DNA of 37,457 bases from Candidatus Gastranaerophilales bacterium (GCA_021199975.1 JAJQHF010000112.1:1-37457), one strand, 5' to 3'; numbered from the stretch's first letter, positions 9,372 to 18,469 are shown. Translations and numbers: made by a program. The notes: generated by a model not told the origin, from the sequence alone.

Positions 9372-10034
9372 TTACCAAACTATCCGCCCGAACACCTTAA
9401 CGGGCTTACAAGCTCGTTTAAACACTCTCCACATCTCGTTAAACTCATTAATCATCGGCTTATAGTTTTCATCCTGATCGTCTTTGTTATTTTGAATCAT
9501 TGTTCTCATAACGAGACAATCCATAAAAAGGTATTCAAGATTTTCAGGCAAATTTATATAATCATCCTCATTAACAAATTCAAAAGCCGTATCCCCGTCA
9601 ACTGTCAAAACGGGTTCAAATTGAGAGTAAACAACATTTATATTATATTTTCCGTCAGGTATAGGATATAATCTTATTCTTTGAGTCGGATTATCCGTAT
9701 CAATCCAATAACTTACGGGTGTACCTGTTTCGGATTTGTCATATTTTGCAGGGTCGCCTATAAATGTAAGTTCTTCTAATGTATCAGTGTTATACACTTT
9801 ATCTATTTGACCTACGGGGATATTATATTTATATTTTTTTGCAATACAAGTCAGAGCAAGTTCTAATTTTCTAAAATTAAAGCTTTCAAGGTTATAGAGA
9901 TATCTTAAAGCACAATTTAATTCAGTTCGTGCCTGTAAGCTGTCATCGCTTGTAAAAACCATATCATCCGCATTAAAACCGCTCCATGCTTTATATCCTA
10001 ATTCAGTTAATAAACGCTGCGCCGTAACCGTCAT
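9372..10034 (-). CDS. Tail accessory / head-tail adaptor (P22 gp4-type position)
   Basis: 220 aa: 'AQRLLTELGYKAWSGFNADDMVFTSDDSLQARTELNCALRYLYN' typical of gp4-like adaptors. Confidence 0.6.
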   Translation of the reverse strand: MTVTAQRLLTELGYKAWSGFNADDMVFTSDDSLQARTELNCALRYLYNLESFNFRKLELALTCIAKKYKYNIPVGQIDKVYNTDTLEELTFIGDPAKYDKSETGTPVSYWIDTDNPTQRIRLYPIPDGKYNINVVYSQFEPVLTVDGDTAFEFVNEDDYINLPENLEYLFMDCLVMRTMIQNNKDDQDENYKPMINEFNEMWRVFKRACKPVKVFGRIVW

Positions 10035-10039
10035 TTTAT

Positions 10040-10363
10040 TTATACCACCTCAATTTTATAAATCTCTTTACCTGTTGTATCTTTAGTAATAACCTTACTT
10101 GCACCTTGTTTTAACAGTTTTCTTGCTTCGATATTACCTGAACCTATAAAGCTTTCAACCACAGCCCCCGTAACGGTTATTGGTTTGTTTTTAATCTGCA
10201 GGTTAGTTATTTTATATCTCTTAGATGAACTTTCGTAATTAACCTCAATAACTTTTTCTTTTTTGGGTGCAAGTCCGAGTATTTTATCTTCGGTCGATTG
10301 ATTTTGAGTTTCATTGATTGTTTTTGTTGTTTTAGTTTTATTTTTGATATTTTCAGCAGTCAT
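10040..10363 (-). CDS. Hypothetical protein between coat and adaptor
   Basis: 107-aa ORF in operon. Confidence 0.55.
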   Translation of the reverse strand: MTAENIKNKTKTTKTINETQNQSTEDKILGLAPKKEKVIEVNYESSSKRYKITNLQIKNKPITVTGAVVESFIGSGNIEARKLLKQGASKVITKDTTGKEIYKIEVV

Positions 10364-10498
10364 TTTATAATTTTAAAATCCTTTCTAATTCTAAGTTTTT
10401 TTTAAAGGGAAACGGGGGAAAAGGTTTAATTTTTCCCCCTTCACAAACAAAAAGAATGTGTAAAAAAGAAGAAAAAGAACAAAAAAGAACAAAAAATA

Positions 10499-11359
10499 TT
10501 ATGAGATAGTAAATGTTGCGCTTGCCAGACATGTAGGTTGTACAACCTTAGCACCGTAAACATATAAGCCTCTTACATAATCACCAAAGTTATCTTTATC
10601 CTTAAGACTTTCAACTTTAGTGATTTGTTCTGCGTATGTAATAGCTTCTGATGTACCTGCTAAGATTGCAAAGCCTGTATCCTCTTTAATAATTGTTGAT
10701 TGTTTGATGTCAAAACCTGCATACTGCATAATAGCGCCTTTTCTTACGGTTTGGTCACCTAATGTGGTAGCGTGTTTTGCTTCTTCCGAGTTTTTAATAA
10801 CTCCGATTATTTCAGGCGGAAGAATTAAGAAAGGTCTTTTCCCGTCCTCACCCAATCCGCTGTCATCAATAGCGTTTGCACGTGCAAGAAGCGTAAACAA
10901 GTTAACACAAGTTGAATAAATATCATCCGCCGTAACCGCAACCGTTCCCAATTGGTTTGTTGTGTCAACTCCGGCGATACCCAAGGCGTGTAAATAAGCG
11001 TCTTTAACGTTAACAACTTCTTTTTTAGCCTGATTGGTATATTTGCCCATAAGGTCGATATTTGCTTGTACTTTGTCAATATCAGGAACAATAAAGCTAA
11101 AGCTTTTAGCCTGGTCGACTTTTAAAGTGGTAGTTTCACCGTCTAATTTTTGATATGTCAAAGCTGTATCATCATCATAAGTAGATACTGTAATATTACC
11201 TACTGTTTGGATGTGGACGGTGTCACCCTGTCTTTTAATTTCTCCTTCATAGTTGCGGTTAACACAATCGAGCATAACCCCCGCATCCATAATTTTGCGC
11301 AATAATTCTTTTGACCATATCTCGGGTCTGAATAATCCGTCTTGTACTGTTGTAGCCAT
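10499..11359 (-). CDS. Major capsid protein
   Basis: 286 aa; 'FRPEIWSKELLRKIMDAGVMLDCVNRNYEGEIKRQGDTVHIQTVGNITVSTY' coat-like N-terminus; next to scaffold. Confidence 0.8.
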   Translation of the reverse strand: MATTVQDGLFRPEIWSKELLRKIMDAGVMLDCVNRNYEGEIKRQGDTVHIQTVGNITVSTYDDDTALTYQKLDGETTTLKVDQAKSFSFIVPDIDKVQANIDLMGKYTNQAKKEVVNVKDAYLHALGIAGVDTTNQLGTVAVTADDIYSTCVNLFTLLARANAIDDSGLGEDGKRPFLILPPEIIGVIKNSEEAKHATTLGDQTVRKGAIMQYAGFDIKQSTIIKEDTGFAILAGTSEAITYAEQITKVESLKDKDNFGDYVRGLYVYGAKVVQPTCLASATFTIS

Positions 11360-11379
11360 TTTTTAAAACTCCTTATAAT

Positions 11380-12408
11380 TTATCTTTTCATATACTGTTG
11401 AATCAGTTTGTCTCCGTATTTCTCGTAAGCCGCATTATATTCAGCTTGTGTCATACGTTCTATCTGCTCCGCTGTAGGCATGCCGTCTGAATTAATAATA
11501 TTCCCGGCTGTACCTTCTATTTGTGAGCCTTGTTTAGCGGTTTCAATAGCTTTTTGTGCCTCATACTCTTTTATTGCCTTTGCCCGTTCAACCTGTGCTA
11601 TTCTGTCATAAACGCTTTTGAAAATGTTCATATCTTCTTTGGAGTTTATAAACCCTGCGTTACAAAAGATTTTTAATGCATCCGATTTACCCGTATTGTC
11701 GTTAACATCCGAAAGAAAATCCCCAAAGTCCTCTTTTAAAGTATTAGCCAGTTTAATATTACTTTCATCTTTCATTTGTCTTTGTTTTTGAGCATATTTA
11801 GATTGTAAATCGTTTGTCATTCGTTGTTTTTGCAACGCAACTTTTTCAATAAACCCGCTTGAAAAATAGCGCTTTGCTTCCTCAAGATACCCTTTATTAC
11901 CTGTATTGTAGTAATTAATAAGGTGTTCTCTGACTGTTTCATAGTCTTCGGGTGCTATATCTCTAATGCCGTCAGCGTATAAATTGAACTCTGCAAGAGT
12001 AACAGCGTTTGCAATTTCCGCACTCTCAACACTGTTATAACCTTGTTGTTGTGCTTGTTTAAGTCTTTGCGCCTGTAATTGAGCTTCTTGTTCCGATTGC
12101 TTGTTTAAGAGTTCATTATATTTCTTTTCGAACTCAGAAGCTTTAGAAATCATCTTTTGCGCTTCGCTGTAGCCTTTTTCGAGTTCTTCCACACTTTTAT
12201 ACTTGTTAGCATAGAGTTTTGTTTCCGTACTTGCACTGTTTGTTTCTGTTTGATTGTCATTTTCAGCCGTTTCATTATTCAGAGTTGGTTCAGCTGCTGC
12301 GGTTTCCGACACATTAACATCTGTATTAACGGTATCGGGCACAGTATTTGCTGAGGTGTCAACTACCGAAGTTTTTTCGGGTGTTGAAATTGCCGTATCT
12401 TCCGCCAT
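11380..12408 (-). CDS. Scaffold-like protein
   Basis: 342 aa, acidic, Gln/Glu-rich coiled coil, directly upstream of the coat gene. Confidence 0.65.
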   Translation of the reverse strand: MAEDTAISTPEKTSVVDTSANTVPDTVNTDVNVSETAAAEPTLNNETAENDNQTETNSASTETKLYANKYKSVEELEKGYSEAQKMISKASEFEKKYNELLNKQSEQEAQLQAQRLKQAQQQGYNSVESAEIANAVTLAEFNLYADGIRDIAPEDYETVREHLINYYNTGNKGYLEEAKRYFSSGFIEKVALQKQRMTNDLQSKYAQKQRQMKDESNIKLANTLKEDFGDFLSDVNDNTGKSDALKIFCNAGFINSKEDMNIFKSVYDRIAQVERAKAIKEYEAQKAIETAKQGSQIEGTAGNIINSDGMPTAEQIERMTQAEYNAAYEKYGDKLIQQYMKR

Positions 12409-12419
12409 AAATAAAAAAC

Positions 12420-12611
12420 CTACTTTCTTTTGTTTACTTCGTTTGGTATGGATTTAACCTTGTGTAATAATTCGCACATCCCCTTTATCTCACTTGCTTC
12501 TCTGTTTTTACAGGCATTCTCTGTTATATAATCACTCATATAGGTAATTAATAAACCGCCCTCTTTTAGTTCAAGGTAATTGCGTAATTTAACGAGATTT
12601 TCCATATCCAT
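12420..12611 (-). CDS. Small hypothetical protein
   Basis: 63-aa ORF immediately upstream of scaffold; dyad motif just upstream. Confidence 0.5.
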   Translation of the reverse strand: MDMENLVKLRNYLELKEGGLLITYMSDYITENACKNREASEIKGMCELLHKVKSIPNEVNKRK

Positions 12612-12623
12612 ATTATTATTGTA

Positions 12624-12640
12624 CCAGTTTTCAAAACGGG
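12624..12640. promoter_or_regulatory. Dyad motif copy 2 (CCAGTTTT-C-AAAACGGG)
   Basis: One mismatch to copy 1 over 31 bp. Confidence 0.5.
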
Positions 12641-12746
12641 CATTTTTTGAGTGTTTTTTATAATATATGACGTTTAAAAATACAAAAATAAGGGAATTTA
12701 AAAAAATGTCAAAAAAAGAAAAGAAAAAAGAAAGAGAGTTTTTATT

Positions 12747-13028
12747 ATGAACAATAAAAAGATAATAACAATATTATGTCTTGTAATGTTTGCTGCTCCT
12801 GCTTTTGCGGATAATATACAGTATGGATATAATGCAGTCGGTGAATATGTACCTGTCAAAATAGGTAATGACCGGGTTAAGTACGGATATAATGCTGTTG
12901 GTGATTACGTTCCTACTTCAATAGGAAATAATAAAATAAAATATGGCTACAATGCACAAGGTAATTATGTACCTACTTCTATACAATCATCAACTCGTAA
13001 CTACAATTCACATAAAAACAGATATTAA
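12747..13028 (+). CDS. Secreted tandem-repeat protein (moron)
   Basis: Signal peptide MNNKKIITILCLVMFAAPAFA; three 20-aa repeats YGYNAVGEYVPVKIGNDRVK / YGYNAVGDYVPTSIGNNKIK / YGYNAQGNYVPTSIQSS; opposite strand to surrounding late genes. Confidence 0.75.
   Translation: MNNKKIITILCLVMFAAPAFADNIQYGYNAVGEYVPVKIGNDRVKYGYNAVGDYVPTSIGNNKIKYGYNAQGNYVPTSIQSSTRNYNSHKNRY
12822..12992 (+). repeat. Three 60-bp coding repeats (third truncated)
   Basis: 12822-12881, 12882-12941, 12942-12992 encode near-identical 20-aa units. Confidence 0.8.
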
Positions 13029-13032
13029 TAAT

Positions 13033-13116
13033 ATGTCCGATATAACCATACCGCAAATAATAACAACATTAATTGGTATAGGTTTGTTATGGTATATGAT
13101 TAAATATACCGATTAA
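13033..13116 (+). CDS. Single-TM micropeptide MSDITIPQIITTLIGIGLLWYMIKYTD
   Basis: 27-aa ORF absent from the supplied track, 4 nt after the secreted repeat gene; ends over the portal stop. Confidence 0.4.
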   Translation: MSDITIPQIITTLIGIGLLWYMIKYTD

Positions 13117-15116
13117 ACGGCTTGCGGCGGTATTCCTTGCCCTTGCCCTTGCAGCTGCTGTATCTGCTGCAATTGTTGCTGCTGTTCAAGTTTTTGTTTA
13201 ATCATATCTCTGTAATTATCCCTTTGAACATCCCCCATAGCCTGCTGCTGTAATTCGTTATTTCTTTGAGTTTGCTGAAATTGCTGTATAACCTGCTGTG
13301 CTGATTGTTGGAACATTGGCAATAATTGCTTTTTAACAGGGTCAGGAAGTTTTTTAAACTGCTCGAACAGTTGCGCTTCTTGTGTTTGCGGTAAAAAGAA
13401 TTTTTCCGAATTGTCAAAGCCTACCATCTCAACGGCTGTAACTAATACTTCCCGCCAGTTAATCATCTGTCTTAATTCCTGGTCTTTTCCCACGGTAGAA
13501 AATATTTGAAAAAGCTCCTGAAATTTGTTCTTGCGGTCGTTGATTGCATTTCTGTCTTCATATGTGTATTGATATTGTGCTTGTCTTATCGTGTTATCAA
13601 TCTTAAATTGCAGGTTTTCTCCTTTTTCCTGCAGATAAACGTATTCCACGCCGTCTTTAAACGTTGCCAGTAGCTCCGCAACATTCTCAATCATCGGAAT
13701 AGTCAAGTCTTGATTAATAGTATCTAATTCTTTGCTGACTTGTGAGGATGACCCTTTATCCGCTAAATTCAACTCTGTAGCTGTTCTTTTTTGAGTTTCT
13801 ATATTGCCGTACATAACGCTAGATACGCTTGAAGTATCAGCTATCTTTTGATTTAACAAACCTAATAAATCGGAAATACCGCCTGCACTGAATTTAGCTT
13901 CAACGGGCTGTCCTCCGTTATAATCATTTTTAAAAGGTAATAATTTACCGGGACTATATGGTATTGTACCGTCTGTATTTGTGTTTTCATCATTCAATAA
14001 GTCCTCATGCACCCAGCAAGGGGGATTAGCCGTAAGCTTTTGTACGTCAAAAGCGTTATTGGTAAGCTTTTCTTCCTCTTTGCACATATTTAAAACAGAT
14101 AACAAGGGGCTTATTCCTCTTTTTGTCAACGGGTTGTACTCTAAAGCGCAAAAGATAAACGGATTAATAAACATGGGGTTCTCTTCGAACCTTATGAGCC
14201 ATTTGTCCGCCAATACTTCCGCTATGTAGTTTTTATATGTTTTACCGTCAACGACAAAATCACCGTGAGCGTATAATACGCTGTATTGCCCGCCGTATTG
14301 TGTTTCATCCCTCAAATCAATTATTTCTTTATTTTCTGCACTTTCAACGTCTTTTTGCATTTTAAGCTCGTCAATAACATCATCAGGGATATTATAAACA
14401 GTATTATTTTTAATGTTCTCAATGGTGTCAAAACGCTTGTAAATTTTAATACAGCTATCCCACGACCTTTTATTATAAAGCTTAAATTTGGAATGGTCAA
14501 AAACAAACATAAATGGAGAAATGCTTTCCACACGTGCATTTTCGTATACAGGGATGTTAATATCCGATTGCATATACCCCGCTTGTGTCATCAAAGGAAT
14601 AATATTGTTATAAACAAATCCTACATCTTTTTTCTGTCTTTTAACTACTTTGGTTCTTTTTTCCCAATCTGTTTTAAAAATCATCTCTCCGATATCGTAA
14701 AGGTCGTCAATAGCTTTATCGTACTGCTTACCAATGTTCATTTTTTGTAAACTATCAACAATAGCAGCTTTTTGATTCTTTGCCATTTCTTCCGTTTGTG
14801 CGTTGGTACCGTTAACGGTAAACATCTGCTGCGGATTTTGCCATATTTCCCGCCAAATAGCTGATTTTTTAGTCCTTTTAATATTGTAAATGGTATTCAG
14901 TTTAACGTCTGATTTCCATTCAAGTTCACCCTCATACTTTTTAACACCCTGCTGCAAATAGGTATATTGCATTAATTCCCTTGCAATAGCTATCTGGTCG
15001 CTTCTGTCCGTATCCCATTGATTAAATTTTTGACTGATTGAGGCTGCTAATGCGTTCTTCTGTTCTTCCGATAACTCCGATTGATTATCTTTTATCTGTT
15101 CTTCGATTATTTCCAT
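13113..15116 (-). CDS. Portal protein (P22-type)
   Basis: 667 aa; size and N-terminal pattern; Gln-rich C-terminus; adjacent to TerL. Confidence 0.8.
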   Translation of the reverse strand: MEIIEEQIKDNQSELSEEQKNALAASISQKFNQWDTDRSDQIAIARELMQYTYLQQGVKKYEGELEWKSDVKLNTIYNIKRTKKSAIWREIWQNPQQMFTVNGTNAQTEEMAKNQKAAIVDSLQKMNIGKQYDKAIDDLYDIGEMIFKTDWEKRTKVVKRQKKDVGFVYNNIIPLMTQAGYMQSDINIPVYENARVESISPFMFVFDHSKFKLYNKRSWDSCIKIYKRFDTIENIKNNTVYNIPDDVIDELKMQKDVESAENKEIIDLRDETQYGGQYSVLYAHGDFVVDGKTYKNYIAEVLADKWLIRFEENPMFINPFIFCALEYNPLTKRGISPLLSVLNMCKEEEKLTNNAFDVQKLTANPPCWVHEDLLNDENTNTDGTIPYSPGKLLPFKNDYNGGQPVEAKFSAGGISDLLGLLNQKIADTSSVSSVMYGNIETQKRTATELNLADKGSSSQVSKELDTINQDLTIPMIENVAELLATFKDGVEYVYLQEKGENLQFKIDNTIRQAQYQYTYEDRNAINDRKNKFQELFQIFSTVGKDQELRQMINWREVLVTAVEMVGFDNSEKFFLPQTQEAQLFEQFKKLPDPVKKQLLPMFQQSAQQVIQQFQQTQRNNELQQQAMGDVQRDNYRDMIKQKLEQQQQLQQIQQLQGQGQGIPPQAV

Positions 15117-15156
15117 TTTTTAAATATCCCCTTTTTATAATAACAATTATAACATT

Positions 15157-16449
15157 TTATTTAATCGGAAAATAATATTCAGCGGGATAGGTAACAGCAT
15201 CCAACGGATGGATTAAAAATTTTTTATTCCTGTCTTTTTTTATGTCATTTATTGTCGGTTCATCTACTTCCCTTGTCCCTTCTTTGTATTTAGCATTCTC
15301 AATATTATAAACAGTCCATTTGCACTTATCAGGGTCTATGTAAAAACAGATTTCCCCGTCATAACGCTTTACAAGGTTGTTAAATGCTTCAAACCGCTTT
15401 ATCTTATGCGGGTTTCCCCTGTGAATTTTAATATCAACATGCCTTCCGAAGTGATTTTCAAGCTTTCTTTGAATGATTTTAAAATTTGTTAAATCAGGAT
15501 TAGTTGCCATACAATTATGCTGATTACCTGCTGCATCACCATTAAGTATAATTGCCCCTTTGTGACCGCCGTAACGGTCAATAACTTCATGTGCGCAATC
15601 TTTTGTTGTTGTATGTTCTTTTATTAATTCGTCAAAAACATAGATTTTGTTTTGGTCTTTGTGAAAAAATACCCACGCCATAGGGTCATAGTTGAAATCG
15701 CACGAAATATGTAAGTCTAAATCCTTTTGATAATACAATTTTCGCTTGTTTTGTTCCGTAAATCCTTTAATAATCAAGTTTCCCATATTATCGTCAGGCT
15801 GCCCGAGCCATATAACCTTATAATCATCAGGCTTATTTATCCTTGTAAGCTCCGCCATTTCAATAATATCTTTAGACACAAAAGGGTTTTTGTCATAGTT
15901 GACGTGTATATGCAGCGTTTTATTTCTGTATATTGTTGTTAATTCGGACATTATCGGATGTTTACCGTGCGTTACTTCGGGGTTCATTGTGATAAATATC
16001 TGTGCACCCTGTGAGCGTATTGTTGGATTGAGATTATCCCATGATTTTTTACTTATTTTTTGAGCCTCTTCAACCCATACAAGCCCAAAATCCTCGTAAG
16101 ACTTGACGTTATCGGCTGTAATGTCCGATAATCCGATAAACACAATTACAGAGCCTGTAGACTTGCTTATAATCCTGGTTGCCTGTACCTCATACGGCAA
16201 TGAATATTTTTTTATTATATTAACAAAAAGCTTGTAATTACTCTCACTGATTGAGTTTTGGTGTTCTCTGCAACACAATAAATCAATTTTTTTATACATC
16301 AATTTTTCAAGTAAAAAATGAGCGACAAACCAGGATTTGCCCGAACTTCTACCCCCTGTAAGTGCGATATACCGCCCTTTAAAGTCAAATATGGGTTCAA
16401 AAACCTCTGAATATTGCCAATTATACTCAATCCGCATTATTAACTTCAC
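15157..16449 (-). CDS. terL: Terminase large subunit
   Basis: 430 aa; Walker A 'LTGGRSSGKSWF', 'GLVWVEEAQKIS' Walker B, nuclease-like 'ISCDFNYDPMAW'. Confidence 0.92.
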   Translation of the reverse strand: MKLIMRIEYNWQYSEVFEPIFDFKGRYIALTGGRSSGKSWFVAHFLLEKLMYKKIDLLCCREHQNSISESNYKLFVNIIKKYSLPYEVQATRIISKSTGSVIVFIGLSDITADNVKSYEDFGLVWVEEAQKISKKSWDNLNPTIRSQGAQIFITMNPEVTHGKHPIMSELTTIYRNKTLHIHVNYDKNPFVSKDIIEMAELTRINKPDDYKVIWLGQPDDNMGNLIIKGFTEQNKRKLYYQKDLDLHISCDFNYDPMAWVFFHKDQNKIYVFDELIKEHTTTKDCAHEVIDRYGGHKGAIILNGDAAGNQHNCMATNPDLTNFKIIQRKLENHFGRHVDIKIHRGNPHKIKRFEAFNNLVKRYDGEICFYIDPDKCKWTVYNIENAKYKEGTREVDEPTINDIKKDRNKKFLIHPLDAVTYPAEYYFPIK

Positions 16450-16774
16450 TTGCTTGTATTAATATTGGTTCGTTATTATTATTATTATTATTATCAATAT
16501 TAACTTTTTTTCGATTAATAACAATTTCAAAATTATTGCCTGCTGCAGATATTTCAATCGCTTTAAACTGTGGATAACAGTATTTAGCAAGCAGTGCAAG
16601 GATTGTAACTTTTACTTCTTCTTTGTTTGTCTTATTATAAAGCTCAATTGACTTTTCGAGCACGTTAAAGTTGCGTGTTTCTAAGAACTCACGCACTCCA
16701 AGCGTTGCTTTATTTGGTGTTCCTTTGACTCTGCCCGCATTAGGCAGCTTTTTGTCACCTTTTTTAAAAGTCAT
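16427..16774 (-). CDS. terS: Terminase small subunit
   Basis: 115 aa; 'FKKGDKKLPNAGRVKGTPNKATLGVREFL' typical; overlaps TerL start; contains (TTA)7 microsatellite. Confidence 0.75.
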   Translation of the reverse strand: MTFKKGDKKLPNAGRVKGTPNKATLGVREFLETRNFNVLEKSIELYNKTNKEEVKVTILALLAKYCYPQFKAIEISAAGNNFEIVINRKKVNIDNNNNNNNEPILIQASEVNNAD

Positions 16775-16866
16775 AATATTAACCCACTGCTACAGTAATA
16801 GTAATAGTAATGTATACATCTATTATACACTATTGCATTTTTGTATTGTAACAAATTGTAAATAAT

Positions 16867-16908
16867 ATTGATTAAAAGCAACACATTTAATCAATTATGT
16901 GGTATAAT
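16867..16908 (+). promoter_or_regulatory. Early rightward promoter with 10-bp inverted-repeat operator
   Basis: attgattaaa-N9-tttaatcaat (16867-16876/16886-16895) plus extended -10 TGgTATAAT (16900-16908). Confidence 0.6.
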
Positions 16909-16940
16909 AATAATGTAAGAAAAAAGAAAGGAGGTCAGAG

Positions 16941-17183
16941 ATGACCAATAAATTAGAAATAGAAAAATATAATGAAATGGAGCGTATAGCGCTCCGCAAA
17001 GCCCTAGTGGAGGCTTGTGTAGAGCCTTCAGATGAAATAGTAGAAAGGGAATTATACAATAATTCCCTCAAGCTATTCAAGGGAGCTCATGGCATGGTAG
17101 CATGCTATGAGGATATAGCTGTAGACGTCTATAGTTTGGATGTCTACACAGGACCTTATGTTGATGAGCTATTCAGGGAATAG
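16941..17183 (+). CDS. Small early ORF, or structured RNA: hairpin-saturated
   Basis: 80-aa ORF with RBS aaaggagg; most of its length lies in stem-loops of 5-11 bp. Confidence 0.5.
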   Translation: MTNKLEIEKYNEMERIALRKALVEACVEPSDEIVERELYNNSLKLFKGAHGMVACYEDIAVDVYSLDVYTGPYVDELFRE

Positions 17184-17244
17184 CTCATATTTTTATCTCC
17201 TTATGGAGTAATAATTATAACAAAAAAGAAAGAAGGAACAAAAA

Positions 17245-17517
17245 ATGAAAAAATTTGAAATTCCAAATTATCCGATCGGGAAAACCGATTTAATAGAAAT
17301 TTTAATGAAGTCAGAAACTTCATTAGATTTAATAGCAGATTTGATTTTTGATGAAAAAATCAAAATCACTTCAACATTGAGGCATGGGTTGCATAAATTC
17401 AACTCTTTTAAAAAAGCCGACGACAAAATTGGCTTTCAGAAATATTTTTCAGACACTTGTAAAATATGGTATGGTCAAACATTTGGTGCAAATATGTGGG
17501 GCACTTTTGGTACTTAA
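17245..17517 (+). CDS. Small early protein, hairpin-rich mRNA
   Basis: 90-aa ORF with upstream agaagga RBS. Confidence 0.55.
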   Translation: MKKFEIPNYPIGKTDLIEILMKSETSLDLIADLIFDEKIKITSTLRHGLHKFNSFKKADDKIGFQKYFSDTCKIWYGQTFGANMWGTFGT

Positions 17518-17553
17518 AATGCAAGATGCCAAGCAGAAACGAAAGGAAAAAAG

Positions 17554-18039
17554 ATGAAAAAACGCTATTATGTTGAATGCTTTAGCGAATACTATTATTC
17601 GATTAAAGAATTAGAAGAAGACTTAATCAATTCGTATTTACATGATAATTTAATTGGTTATGATTATGCCCTTAGCCTGTTAAAAAGGCTTAAAAAATAT
17701 TTATTTTGGTTATATGACATAACCAAAATGAAAACTTATACTGATTGGGATTATGAAAGGAAAAGTGATTTAATTTTTAAACTTTCTTCAAAAATTGAGG
17801 ATGTCATGGAGGAAACGAAAATAAAAAAAGAAGAATTATTCAACACAATTAAATATATAATTGAACCGTTCTATGATAATAATAATATTATAGTGTATGA
17901 CGAAAATGACGATTATATAGATGAATTATATATCGAGGACTTACCAAAGTTTGCGAAAATGTTGGATGAACAACCATACACACATGAAGAAATTGAATTA
18001 TGTGAAGATTTTTGCGAAAAATATTACAAATATATTTAA
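17554..18039 (+). CDS. Hypothetical acidic early protein, hairpin-rich mRNA
   Basis: 161-aa ORF with gaaagga RBS. Confidence 0.7.
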   Translation: MKKRYYVECFSEYYYSIKELEEDLINSYLHDNLIGYDYALSLLKRLKKYLFWLYDITKMKTYTDWDYERKSDLIFKLSSKIEDVMEETKIKKEELFNTIKYIIEPFYDNNNIIVYDENDDYIDELYIEDLPKFAKMLDEQPYTHEEIELCEDFCEKYYKYI

Positions 18040-18041
18040 AA

Positions 18042-18089
18042 GGCGGTCTAAATTGACCGCCAGCCCTTAAGGCTTATCTACCATAGTAG
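18042..18089 (+). terminator. Three tandem hairpins after the early ORF (no U-tract)
   Basis: GGCGGTC[6]GACCGCC (18042-18061), AGCC[5]GGCT (18062-18074), CTAC[4]GTAG (18078-18089). Confidence 0.45.
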
Positions 18090-18149
18090 AAATTAAAAAG
18101 ATTATATATTTTTTATAAAAAATTGTCAATAATTAAAATAAAAAAAAGA

Positions 18150-18220
18150 AAGCCGGTATCTAGTTGAACTTTGGTTCTTTGCAAGATATTAAATAGAGCT
18201 TGCGACCAGATAGACGGCTT
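18150..18220. ncRNA. Possible structured RNA element, about 71 nt
   Basis: Nested AAGCCG/CGGCTT, TATCT/AGATA, GGT/ACC, GCAAG/CTTGC; strand uncertain. Confidence 0.35.
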
Positions 18221-18274
18221 AAATAAAAAGATAACATGTTTAATTATATAAGTAAAGGAGTTTTTTTAAAAAAA

Positions 18275-18454
18275 ATGACAAAAGGCGGAAAAAGACCCGG
18301 CGCAGGACGTCCTGTAGGAACAAACAAAGCAAACAAAGCACAAACTCATTCAATAAGGCTAACTGATACCGATTATAACAACTTTAAGCTTTTAGGCGGT
18401 GTCAAATGGCTTAGGGAAGCAATAAAAGAAGCAATGAAGAATATAATACAATAA
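18275..18454 (+). CDS. Small basic, ribbon-helix-helix-like protein
   Basis: KGGKRPGAGRPVGTNK motif plus short helical tail; internal ATG at 18275 preferred over track start 18236. Confidence 0.5.
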   Translation: MTKGGKRPGAGRPVGTNKANKAQTHSIRLTDTDYNNFKLLGGVKWLREAIKEAMKNIIQ

Positions 18455-18469
18455 TATTATAATTTTAAA

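Noticed and set aside
16472-16494. (TTA)7 microsatellite in terS
   Set aside because: It encodes an Asn run near the protein C-terminus in multiples of three; likely neutral length variation.
16895-17080. Minus-strand 61-aa ORF over the early promoter and hairpin region
   Set aside because: It overlaps the promoter/operator and the better-supported plus-strand transcript; its sequence mirrors the inverted repeats.
18150-18220. Minus-strand tRNA-like fold (71 nt, ggttcaac-like arm)
   Set aside because: No proper D/anticodon/T arms; the second helix extends the outer stem instead of forming a cloverleaf.
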